NCBI GenBank assembly: GCA_903840165.1
Contig: CAIMEY010000010.1
Coordinates: forward strand, 22,331 to 86,330
DNA from: an uncultured Myxococcales bacterium
GTDB taxonomy: Bacteria; Myxococcota_A; UBA9042
Direction: 5' to 3'
Length of the DNA stretch: 64,000 bases
Every line of letters begins with the position of its first letter. Position 1 is the first letter of the stretch. A program made the translations under genes and the position numbers. Positions 53,530 through 61,523 of this stretch are shown piece by piece. Under the pieces are notes generated by a model. That model had not been told where the DNA came from, did no database searches, and saw only the letters and a list, made by a program, of their open reading frames with translations.

Positions 53530-54579
53530 CTAGGGTGTCCGTGCGGAGCGACGCCCCAATTGCGCTTCAAAACGATAGCCTTGGCCGCGCACCGTCATGA
53601 CATGCGCCGCCCCAACCGGGCCAAGCTTGGCGCGCAGGTGGGCAATGTGCGAATCCACTGTGCGTTCAGTGCGATCACCATCCACCGGCAGGGCCCGAGC
53701 CGCCAGTTCCGAACGGCTGATGATTTGCCCTGCGTGCTCAACCAACCACGCTAGTACATTGAATTCATGCGGTGTTAGTGGACAAGCCCCACCGGCCACC
53801 CAGGCGCGCCGACCGTCGAGGTCGAGCAGGACGTCTGCCCAGGCAACCCGACGACCACTGACCGGGGAACCATGGCGAATTCGCGCTTTGAGGCGTGCGT
53901 GCATCTCAGGTAAATGCACTGGTTTGACAAGAAAATCTTCGGCGCCGCGCTGAAAGGCTTGCAACCTAGCAGCGACATCAGACGTAGCCGACAACACAAC
54001 GATAGGTGTTGAATAGCGGCCGTGCCACAGGTCCAAGAGTTGAAAACCGTCCGAGTCCGGCAGGCCCAGATCGAGCAGCACTGCGTCAAAGGCGGCTGAC
54101 TCCATCGCGCGCGCTGCCGTCGACGCCGTGCCAACGACGGTTACCTGATAGCCAACATGCTGCAAACTTTGAGAAAGAAGCGTAGCCGTCATGGTATCGT
54201 CCTCGACCACCAGAACGTGCGCGGCCTGCGTCGTCGGCGCTAGCACCGCGACGTTAGCCTGCTCCATAGTTTCAAGGACATCCGGATGCCCCGAAATCCG
54301 CGAAACAAAGCCGCATTGAGCCGGCAGGGCGTGAAGCTGGGCGGCCCGTTCGGAAGCTCGGCGCCCGGCCGCAACGATTTCATTGAGTTGGCTGTGAACT
54401 TCGTTGTCTTGGAATCGAGAGTCGTCCACCAGCATCTGCGCGTAGCCGACGACCAAGGCCAGTTCACTATTTAATTCATGCGCTACAGCTGCCAAAGCGT
54501 GCGTCAGCGACCGACCAGCCGTGGCGGCATTGGCACGAGAGGGTGGAGGCGGGGCGGACGGCGACATCGACATGGCCAC
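53530..54579 (-). CDS. Hybrid regulator: DHp-like domain + receiver + OmpR winged helix
   Basis: 349 residues. Residues ~25-85 look like a histidine-kinase DHp domain (AAVAHELNSELALVVGYAQML, with the His of VAHELN in H-box position), but no ATP-binding domain follows. Then come a receiver (HVLVVEDDTMTATLL, Asp in VLLDLGLPDSDG, Lys in FLVKPVHL) and a winged helix (LTPHEFNVLAWLVEHAG, RTVDSHIAHLRAK, VRGQGYRF). An H-box without a catalytic domain suggests it accepts phosphate from another kinase or acts as a phosphotransfer/dimerisation unit. Unusual domain order for an OmpR protein. Confidence 0.8.
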   Translation of the reverse strand: MAMSMSPSAPPPPSRANAATAGRSLTHALAAVAHELNSELALVVGYAQMLVDDSRFQDNEVHSQLNEIVAAGRRASERAAQLHALPAQCGFVSRISGHPDVLETMEQANVAVLAPTTQAAHVLVVEDDTMTATLLSQSLQHVGYQVTVVGTASTAARAMESAAFDAVLLDLGLPDSDGFQLLDLWHGRYSTPIVVLSATSDVAARLQAFQRGAEDFLVKPVHLPEMHARLKARIRHGSPVSGRRVAWADVLLDLDGRRAWVAGGACPLTPHEFNVLAWLVEHAGQIISRSELAARALPVDGDRTERTVDSHIAHLRAKLGPVGAAHVMTVRGQGYRFEAQLGRRSARTP

Positions 54580-54784
54580 TCCACAACGCCGGACGGCGCA
54601 GGACAGAAACCGTATGCTAGAACGTGCGCGGCAGGGCGCAATGGACGCGGCGAGGCAGTTTTTTGCTAAGTGCCTGAAATGTCGTGGTACAGATGAAACG
54701 CTAACTGTTCTTCAAGATTTTACGATGCCGCCGGCCTAGCGCCTGATCCGATCCTGCGGCAGATTGTGTCACTTAACCTTGACG

Positions 54785-55447
54785 ATGTTGGAGATCTTGG
54801 GCATGCGCATGGATCTGAGTTTACGGGAGAAACGCGCGCTGAGTGGCTGCCGACTCGACGTCTGCCGCGGTGCCTGCTGTACCGGCGGGATCTGGGTTGA
54901 CTTGCTCCATGTACAGAGGATTCTGGCCGAGTCCTCCACGATCCAGCCATGGATGGCTGAGCGCTATCGCCAGCCGGTGGACAAGTGGTTCGGCGACGAG
55001 GAAATGGAACATGATGATTTCCCAAGTGGAGTTGGCATCCCAACCGCCGTCGGTCCGCGCGATGGCGATCCCCAGCGGCAAGGGTGCATCTTTGTCCGGG
55101 ACGATCATCTTTGCAGCCTGCAATTGGCCAGTGATGCGCTTGGCTTGGCATGGCCTGGGCTGAAGCCTTTTGATTGTGCAACGTTTCCCGTCCTGCGCAG
55201 CGAGGGAGAACTGCTGATCGATCACGAATCGCTTGAACCGCTGGCTGCACTCGGGTGCTTGGCCGATGAGGACATCCCAGCGCGCCCTTGGCACAGTGTC
55301 TTTCGCGCGGAAGTGGAATTGGCCATTGGCAAAGAGGGTTATGCGACGCTCGCCTGGGAAACAGCGGCCGATGCGGCGGGCGATGCCATGGGCGACAGCT
55401 ACGTGTGCGGGAACGCTGGGACGGCAAAGGGCGAAGCCTCGACCTGA
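54785..55447 (+). CDS. DUF3109/YkgJ-like Cys-cluster protein
   Basis: 220 residues from the ATG at 54785. The Cys-rich N-terminus (SGCRLDVCRGACCTGG) and later GCIFVRDDHLCSLQ and KPFDCATFPV fit the DUF3109 family, thought to hold a zinc or iron-sulfur cluster. No signal peptide. Function in the family is unknown. It precedes the tRNA-Arg gene on the same strand. Confidence 0.75.
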   Translation: MLEILGMRMDLSLREKRALSGCRLDVCRGACCTGGIWVDLLHVQRILAESSTIQPWMAERYRQPVDKWFGDEEMEHDDFPSGVGIPTAVGPRDGDPQRQGCIFVRDDHLCSLQLASDALGLAWPGLKPFDCATFPVLRSEGELLIDHESLEPLAALGCLADEDIPARPWHSVFRAEVELAIGKEGYATLAWETAADAAGDAMGDSYVCGNAGTAKGEAST

Positions 55448-55559
55448 GCGGCAGCTGTGATGAGTCGTGGCGGTCCAGCCGGTGGCGCCGGGGCTTCTTG
55501 CGGATTTTGCCGGTCTCCGACACCCTGCGGCCGCAGCGCCCCGGCTTGCTGGGGCCCCC

Positions 55560-55633
55560 GCGTCCATAGCTCAGGTGGATAGAGCACCGGCCTTCTAAGC
55601 CGATGGTCCCTGGTTCGAGTCCAGGTGGACGCG
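55560..55633 (+). tRNA. tRNA-Arg (anticodon UCU)
   Basis: Complete cloverleaf by eye: acceptor stem GCGTCCA / TGGACGC, D-arm with AGCTCAGGTGGATAGAGC, anticodon arm CGGC-CTTCTAA-GCCG with anticodon TCT at 55594-55596, and T-arm CCCTGGTTCGAGTCCAGG. CCA is not encoded. Boundaries may be off by one base. A decayed segment and a dispersed repeat follow directly, as seen at island borders. Confidence 0.93.
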
Positions 55634-55696
55634 CCGCTTGCCAGCCCAAGGTCCGACGATGCGCTGGTGCGGGACGGCGGATGTGCGGATTTGTCT

Positions 55697-55730
55697 TTCC
55701 AGAACAGTGCGTTAGAGGCTTGCTATACAA
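55697..55730 (+). repeat. 34-nt dispersed repeat, copy D
   Basis: Starts TTCCAGAACAGTGCG and ends GAGGCTTGCTATACAA. Here the end forms a perfect seven-base hairpin AGGCTTG-CTATA-CAAGCCT with the following bases, then TTTT. Lies 64 bases after tRNA-Arg. Confidence 0.8.
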
Positions 55731-55771
55731 GCCTTTTCGATGTCGGGCGGGGGCTTAGTGGAGGCGATGGG

Positions 55772-56760
55772 CTAGCGCAAGTCCAAGCGTGGCAGCGGCC
55801 CTGTCAACTCGCGCGCCAATTCTCGACTCAGCGAAAAGGGGCTTGGTCGCGCCCGCGGACGTTGAAATTGCCAACGACTGCCCAGCAGCTCTACGCGTTC
55901 GATTCGGTCGGTGGCCGCGATGGTGCCTCGGGGCAGACGCGTAAAGCGGTCACGCGGAAGTTGCTGTGCCCAGCGCCTCATCGTGACGGAGACTAGTTCC
56001 TCTAACCCGAAGTTCCTTGCGGGTTAGAGGTACAGTGTGTGCGTCTAGTTTCAAGGGGGCCCGCGCTCTCCACTTACGCCGTGCCAGACTTGGCACGGCT
56101 CATGCGCTGCGCCCGCCGCGGAGTCCTCTCCTCGCCCGCGCGTGCGGGCTCACCCCTACGTTCGGCCGGGTCCCCGGCTGCAAAGTCCACAAAGCCGAGT
56201 CCTTTGCGGTAACCCGGAAAGCACTTAGGGTTACGTGTACTAGTTCCGAGGTGCCCTCCTCGAGGAATACCTCGGTGTAGTCGTCGCGCGCTACGATGCA
56301 GACGATCGCGCTCGCTGGCACAAAGCGTGCGCCTCCCGACACTTGCAGGCGGGACACCTCTTGCCCCGTGGTCGAATTTGCGGCACTCACCTGTCGGATT
56401 GGGGCCATCGTGGAGCTGCGGCGACGGACCTCTCGCGCGACGCGATTGAGGGCTTCCGCGAGTCGCAATGGGTCGACCGGCTTCAACACGTAGTCCAGCG
56501 CCGCCACCTCGAAGGCAACTACGGCAGAGATCGAATATGCGGTGACAAAGACGATGGGGACGTCGAACGGCACGTTCTCGGCAAAGGCAAAGCCGTCCTC
56601 CTCAGGCATGTGAATGTCGAGGAAGCGACATAGATCGCTTGAGGCTCAGCGAGTTGCAGCGCCACTTGGACGCTGCGGGCCAGCGCAAGGACCTCGCCCC
56701 TCCCCGTCACCTCGAGCAGCTGTTGCAGGCGGCGTCGCGCCGGAGACTCATCGCCACAAC
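55772..56760 (-). pseudogene. LytTR-family response regulator, broken by insertion and frameshift
   Basis: Three pieces in order on the minus strand. (1) Receiver start ESPARRRLQQLLE ... VQVALQLAEPQAI. (2) After a one-base frameshift near 56620-56630, receiver end HMPEEDGFAF ... VFVTAYSISAVVAFEVAALDYVLKPVDPLRL and the LytTR start IVARDDYTEVFLEEGTSELV. (3) After a 238-base insert, the LytTR end RRWAQQLPRDRFTRLPRGTI ... FSLSRELARELTG. Joining (2) and (3) at the shared GAACTAGT restores a normal LytTR domain. The extreme N-terminus is also missing. Upstream on the same strand a degraded membrane protein (56812-57460) may be its lost sensor kinase. Confidence 0.75.
56001..56238. mobile_element. 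MITE-like insert with hairpin ends in the LytTR pseudogene
   Basis: 238 bases between two direct copies of ACTAGTTCC (55992-56000 and 56239-56247), which look like a target-site duplication of 8-9 bp. The ends are related inverted repeats: the left TAACCCGAAGTTCCTTGCGG and the reverse complement of the right end agree at 20 of 24 positions, and each end is itself a hairpin (TAACCC...GGGTTA). The interior has three more hairpins (GCCGTGCC/GGCACGGC at 56078-56099, then CCCGC/GCGGG and GCCGGG/CCCGGC). No open frame for a transposase, so it would move in trans or is an excisable structured element. Confidence 0.65.
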
Positions 56761-56811
56761 GTACGCACGCAACCGCGGGCCGTTGGTATGGTTCATGGTG
56801 CTGCTCCAGGG

Positions 56812-57460
56812 TCAGGACCTGCGGTGCCGTGTCGCCGTGTGGATGTCCCGGCCCCGCCCTGCACGCCGCCCGGTACGGGCCAGCACAGCGTCGCCGTTAC
56901 CCGATGATCGCCCTCGAAATTCGTCTGCGACGCCTCCAATGAAGCGGCGTCGCCGTACTCCCGCTGCAGCCGGTGTTAGCGCGACGATAGGGCACATGCC
57001 GACAAGGTCCTTGGACACATCGACGTCGCCAGCTGTCGCTAGAACGAACGGAACCGTTACCGAGCAGAATGTGAAAGTGCCGATGAGGGCTGCGGCAATT
57101 CCCGCAAGCATCTGCCGAGCGGGGCGCCAAGAGAGCACGTGCAGTCGCTGAGCCAGGAGCCCCAGGCCAGTACAGATGGCCGTGCCAAGGAAGGTTCAGA
57201 GCCTCCAGAAGGTGACGATGCCCCGTCGGGTCTGGCCGCCGCCTACCATGGCCGCGACCGTCGCGATTGGCAGACCCCACAGCAGCGCATGGAGGGCGGT
57301 ACCGGGCAGGCGACTCGGCGGGCGTGTGCCAACGTGCAAGTGCGGCATGGCTGCGGTATAGGGCGGCACGGCCTCCCCAGCACGCGCAGCCCCGTGCAGT
57401 TCGCCGCACCTGCGACCCGATCGCCGAAACGTCCTCGACGACGCAGGCGACTTCCGACAC
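56812..57460 (-). pseudogene. Degraded membrane protein, possibly sensor-kinase N-terminus
   Basis: On the minus strand several hydrophobic stretches (HALLWGLPIATVAAMVGGG, TAICTGLGLLAQRL, GIAAALIGTFTFCSVTVPFVL) line up, but they are interrupted by an in-frame TGA near 57190 and frame changes. They lie just upstream of the LytTR pseudogene, where a LytS-type or other histidine kinase would be expected. No kinase domain is left. Weak call. Confidence 0.3.
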
Positions 57461-57510
57461 ATTCGGCCCCGTCGATGCGTCGCGCGCCGACTTGTCGACG
57501 GAGTGGCACG

Positions 57511-58794
57511 ATGTTTGATTCTCATGGGTTCACTGGACAACGAACGAGAGTGAACTGCCTTTGGCTCTTACCCTTTCTCGTTGTCAGCCTGTTCGCCGCC
57601 CGTGCTGCCAGCGCCCAGCCCGAAACGCCGTCCCCTTTGCCAAACGCCACTACGGAGTCCGTGCCGCTAGGCCAGGGTGTCGAACCCTCGGAGCCTCCGG
57701 TGTCGGTTCCGGTCCTTGCCAGTCCTGCCAAGCGCCTGTTCTACTTTGATCAGAACTATGGGTCGGAGTCGCAGTTCGGCGCACTGAGCGTGATAGTCAG
57801 CGTCGGCTTTTGCGTCGCCGGCAAGCCTGTCGGCTTTGGCATCTACAGCCCCTTCGACGTGAACTACCTGGACAGCGCAAGGGAACTCGGCCGCGCCTAC
57901 ACCGACCTGAGGCAGATCCCAGTCGGCTACGGCAGCTACGGCCAGTGGGCCTTGCAGGAGTTCGTACCCGGATTCGGGCCAGCGTTCCTGCCCAATATCG
58001 CCCTTCATTTTCTGGGCGAGGGGATGCTCAGCCGCAAGCTTCAGGAGTACAACGTCGCCCAGGGGATGAGTCCTGGCTGGGCCCGCTTGTATGCCATTGC
58101 CACGGTCGTGGTGGCGCAACAGATCAACGAACTCATCGAAGCAAAGACCGTTCCGGTCGGGGACGGGCTCGCCGATACGGTCGTCAACAACACCCTGGGA
58201 ATCCTGGCGTTTCAATTCGACGGGTTTGCGCGGCTGTTCGCCAACGACTACGTGCGCTTGTACTACTGGCCGGGGCAGCCATTGATCGATGTGCGCGACG
58301 CGGCCATCTACAACAACAGCGAGAGTTATCTGCTGCGCGCCACGCTCGGCAGCTGGACCCGGATGAAGCTCAATCTGCTGATGGGCGCCCCATCCAACGG
58401 ACTCGGCCTCAGCTACCCCGTGCGAGGACAGGACACGGTCGGCGTCATGATGCTCAGTCAGATGCCCCTCGTCCCGGAGTACCCCTATGTCAAAGGCCCG
58501 CAGACGGCGCGGTTCTCGTACCCGCCAGCACCGGTACGGAGCGGCGGTTCGAACGCCTTACCCGTAAGCCCGGGCAAGGCTGCCGTTCGGCTGACTTGGG
58601 ATCGCGACGGCTCCCTGCTGGCCACGCTGGAGTTCGGTTTCCCCCCGCGGCTCAATGTCGTCGCCAATGTCTACCCCGGCTTCGTCCGCGTCGGTTCCGT
58701 GCAGTTCGGCGGTTATGCCTACGCAGACGAGTCCATCCGCGCGTTCGGACTCACGCTTTCGAGTCTGTCCATCATGCCGGGATTGCGTTTCTGA
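57511..58794 (+). CDS. Exported protein of unknown function, possible outer-membrane beta protein
   Basis: 427 residues from the ATG at 57511 (MFDSHGFTG); upstream in-frame residues cover the pseudogene region and are rejected. Signal peptide LWLLPFLVVSLFAARAASAQ. Central helices (WALQEFVPGFGPAFLPNIALHFLGEG, ARLYAIATVVVAQQINELIEA) include one or two hydrophobic stretches, and the C-terminal ~120 residues alternate like beta strands and end in RF, a common outer-membrane barrel ending. No family recognised. Its GC content and codon style resemble the flanking decayed region, so it may belong to an island. Confidence 0.6.
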   Translation: MFDSHGFTGQRTRVNCLWLLPFLVVSLFAARAASAQPETPSPLPNATTESVPLGQGVEPSEPPVSVPVLASPAKRLFYFDQNYGSESQFGALSVIVSVGFCVAGKPVGFGIYSPFDVNYLDSARELGRAYTDLRQIPVGYGSYGQWALQEFVPGFGPAFLPNIALHFLGEGMLSRKLQEYNVAQGMSPGWARLYAIATVVVAQQINELIEAKTVPVGDGLADTVVNNTLGILAFQFDGFARLFANDYVRLYYWPGQPLIDVRDAAIYNNSESYLLRATLGSWTRMKLNLLMGAPSNGLGLSYPVRGQDTVGVMMLSQMPLVPEYPYVKGPQTARFSYPPAPVRSGGSNALPVSPGKAAVRLTWDRDGSLLATLEFGFPPRLNVVANVYPGFVRVGSVQFGGYAYADESIRAFGLTLSSLSIMPGLRF

Positions 58795-59317
58795 TCGGCG
58801 GGCGGCAACGCGTTCGCACGGAACGACGTGGCTGCCATGCACGAAAGCCATGACGACTTCGCGTGAACCCGTCCGGCGTCGGCAACCAGATGCGCGTGGG
58901 TTTCCAACGCGGCCTGTCCGCTGGTGAAAGTGGTCAGACGCAGGATAACTACCTGCAAATATGCGGCAATCTCAGCGTGACTCCGGTGCTGGTGCGGGCG
59001 CCGGCATTCAGAACCTGTTTCTGTTGATTGACTTCTGGTTTCAGGGAGAGATTGGGCCTGACCGCCGGGCCTTGGGACAGTAGCTTTCTGGCAAGGCTGG
59101 AACTTGGCGGCCTCTCGGGGCAAAGTCTAAGCTTTACGGGCGGTTGAGGAACCACCCGTGTGCCTCGGGGGAGGCAACGGCAAACTTCCTTTTATTTTCA
59201 AGGTTTTACGGGGTTGCTATACAAACCCGAGTCGCGCCGGGTACCGGTGCCGTACGAAGGCATCAGGGGCTACGAGGGTCGCGATTCCCTATTGAGGAAC
59301 AATAAGTTAGACCCTTG
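58795..59317. other. Intergenic region with two dispersed-repeat copies
   Basis: About 520 bases between the convergent exported-protein and rmuC genes. Apart from repeat copies E and F near its right end, I see no gene or RNA. Confidence 0.5.
59191..59224 (+). repeat. 34-nt dispersed repeat, copy E
   Basis: Diverged 5' half; ends ACGGGGTTGCTATACAA, with a near-perfect hairpin formed by CGGGGTTG and CAAACCCG around CTATA. Confidence 0.7.
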
Positions 59318-59325
59318 CTATACAA
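59292..59325 (+). repeat. 34-nt dispersed repeat, copy F (supplies rmuC stop codon)
   Basis: Starts TTGAGGAACAATAAG and ends GACCCTTGCTATACAA; nearly identical to copy A. On the minus strand its CTA (59318-59320) is the stop codon of rmuC, so the last residues of that protein are next to the repeat. Confidence 0.8.
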
Positions 59326-60751
59326 CACTTTCGGGCTGTTCGAGCTCCGCACGGCTCGCCTCCACATGCTGCAACTTCCGCTCGATGGCCCGGCTACGCA
59401 CGCCGACCTTGCCGATCTCATCTTGGGCCTGCTTGAGTCGCCCACTGACAGCCTCAATCACCTTGCCGAAAGTGCCAAATTCGCCTTTCACGGCGGCCAA
59501 CAGCGCCGCAATGTCGCTGGAACGGTGCTGGATGGCAACGGCGCGAAAGCCCATCCGCAGGCTGGTGAGCAGGGCCCCCAACGTGGTCGGCCCGCAAATG
59601 GCCACGTGGAACGTCCGCTGCACGTGGTCCGCAAGTCCTGGACGCCTCAAGACTTCGGCGTAGAGGCCCTCGAAGGGTAGGAACAGAATGGCGTATTCCG
59701 TCGTCACTCCCGGTTCCAGGTACTTGTCGCAAATGTCCTTTGCGCACGCCTTGATGCGGTCCTCCAGCGCGCGACCATGGATGCGAACCCCTTCGACATC
59801 CGCGTTTTCCTGAGCATCCACAAGGCGTTGGTAATCTTCCACAGGGAACTTGGCGTCTAACGGCAGGTACACCTGGCCCGCTGATCCGCCCGGTAACCGG
59901 ACCGCAAACTCCACGCGCTCGTTACCCCCGCGCGGCGCAAAGTTCGCGACGAACTCCTCAGGCCTAAGTATATCCTCAATTAGATTACGTAGTTGAACTT
60001 CTCCCCAGGTGCCCCGCGACTTGACGTTGGTCATGACCTTCTTGAGGTCGCCGACGCCATCGGCCAGGGCCTTCATCTCGCCCAGTCCTTGGTGAACGGC
60101 CTCCAGACGCTCACTAACCTGCTGAAATGATTGACCTAGTCTCGCTTCGAGGGTGGCATGAAGCTTCTCATCGACCGTCTGCCGCATCTGCTCCAAGCGC
60201 TGCTCGTTCGAGTTCTGCAGCTCTAGAATCTTTCGCTCCATCGCCGTGCGCATGGCCTCTGCATCGGCGCGCATCGACACGCTCAGGCGGTCCAATCGAA
60301 TGGCCATTTCCCCCAATCGTTCGCGAAGTTGAATCACAATGGTCTGGTGCTGGGCCGCCGAGGCTGTACGCAGCGTCTCGCTCAGGAGTTGCGATGCAGA
60401 CAGGTGCTCTTGCCGCTGATCCTGCGCGTGCCGAGCTTGGCTCTCAACGGCGAACCTGAGTTTGGCGTCTATGTTTTCCCCCAGTTTCTCGAGCGTTTGC
60501 TGTTGCTGAACCGCAGCTTGCGTCAGCATTTGCCCCTGCTGTCCCAGCATCGCCAGCAGTTCCTGACGTTGCATTATTAAATCTGCTTTAATCTGCTGCA
60601 GTTGCCCGGAGGTCACGCGTTCAAGTCCACCCAAATGGCCGAGCAGTTCTCCGGTCCGATCCGCCGGTGGCTTGCGGAACCATTGGCCAATCCCCAGCAG
60701 GAGGTGGACGACAAGCAATAGCACCGCCCACGCAAGCAAGATATCGCTCAT
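59318..60751 (-). CDS. rmuC: DNA recombination protein RmuC
   Basis: 477 residues from the ATG at 60751 (GGAG upstream). An N-terminal membrane helix (ILLAWAVLLLVVHLLLGIG) is followed by a long coiled coil (~35-235). The RmuC nuclease-like domain (~250-430) has NVKSRGTWGEVQLRNLIEDIL, VEFAVRLPG, YLPLDAKFPVEDYQRL and AILFLPFEGLYAE, and the PD-(D/E)XK-related core Asp/Lys residues are visible in LDAKFP. Involved in limiting DNA rearrangements. The stop codon lies inside dispersed repeat F. Confidence 0.93.
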   Translation of the reverse strand: MSDILLAWAVLLLVVHLLLGIGQWFRKPPADRTGELLGHLGGLERVTSGQLQQIKADLIMQRQELLAMLGQQGQMLTQAAVQQQQTLEKLGENIDAKLRFAVESQARHAQDQRQEHLSASQLLSETLRTASAAQHQTIVIQLRERLGEMAIRLDRLSVSMRADAEAMRTAMERKILELQNSNEQRLEQMRQTVDEKLHATLEARLGQSFQQVSERLEAVHQGLGEMKALADGVGDLKKVMTNVKSRGTWGEVQLRNLIEDILRPEEFVANFAPRGGNERVEFAVRLPGGSAGQVYLPLDAKFPVEDYQRLVDAQENADVEGVRIHGRALEDRIKACAKDICDKYLEPGVTTEYAILFLPFEGLYAEVLRRPGLADHVQRTFHVAICGPTTLGALLTSLRMGFRAVAIQHRSSDIAALLAAVKGEFGTFGKVIEAVSGRLKQAQDEIGKVGVRSRAIERKLQHVEASRAELEQPESVV

Positions 60752-61036
60752 CGTTTCAACTCCACGTGCAACCCCGCAACCAACGTCACGGACCGCGCCC
60801 GTCTTTGTGTCGAGTTGGACAGTCGCGCGAGGCTGGCCACGACTGTTGCCCCCAGGGTGCCGCTTCGGTGCGCTTCCACTGGTGAAATGCTCGGTTTCAT
60901 CGTGCCATGCCTGCGTGCACTGGGTCAATTCTGTTGGGGACCTAGCCCAATGCGCCAGCCCATGCTAACCTGTTGGGTAGCACAGTCAGGTCCGCCTAGA
61001 CCTACCTGTACTTTCAACAGCTTGGAGTCGCGGAAC

Positions 61037-61300
61037 ATGCCTGCACGAAAACATGAGGAGTCTGCAGCGAAGTACGTCCTGCGGGTACTGCGGCAATACG
61101 CCGAACGCGAATTATCCATGGATGATCTTTACTTGCATCAGGGCGACGCCCCGGCGCATGATCGCAACCGATTGCACACGGCGATTGGCCGGCTCACCGA
61201 GCAGGGCAGCGTGGTGCGCGTCACCGATCACGTGGAAAAGAAGTCCTACTGGTCCATCACGGCCATCTCTGGTACAGCGGACGTCGACGACGGTGAATGA
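61037..61300 (+). CDS. Small winged-helix-like protein
   Basis: 87 residues; GGAG 10 bases before the ATG at 61037. The pattern KYVLRVLRQYAERELSMDDLYLH, RNRLHTAIGRLTEQGSVVRVT and a closing wing strand KKSYWSI looks like a winged-helix DNA-binding fold without other domains. No family name recognised. Divergent from rmuC. Confidence 0.55.
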   Translation: MPARKHEESAAKYVLRVLRQYAERELSMDDLYLHQGDAPAHDRNRLHTAIGRLTEQGSVVRVTDHVEKKSYWSITAISGTADVDDGE

Positions 61301-61523
61301 GCGGCGAGGGGAAGTGGCCATTGGCTAACTACAACTAACTAAAATTGTTCACACTTTCGCGGACTTTCTGCGAAAAACGGGAGAGCTTTGTCCGCAGTAC
61401 GACGCAAGGCGTAGTTCCGTTCACCTTCGGCCGGAACGGAGCGGTCGAATTTGCTTGCGCCTACGGCTGCAGGTCGGTATCGTTTCCCGCCGCATTGTTC
61501 GATTCTTGCGCGGCGGGGTTTGC

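Noticed and set aside
54521..54739. Small plus-strand frame with a CLKC motif before the DUF3109 gene
   Set aside because: Overlaps the start of the minus-strand regulator, lacks a ribosome site and has no recognisable domain.
55999..56030. Integron attC site (CTAAC ... GTTAG hairpin)
   Set aside because: The stem is a simple perfect palindrome without attC bulges, no integrase or cassette array is nearby, and the hairpin is better explained as the end of the MITE-like insert.
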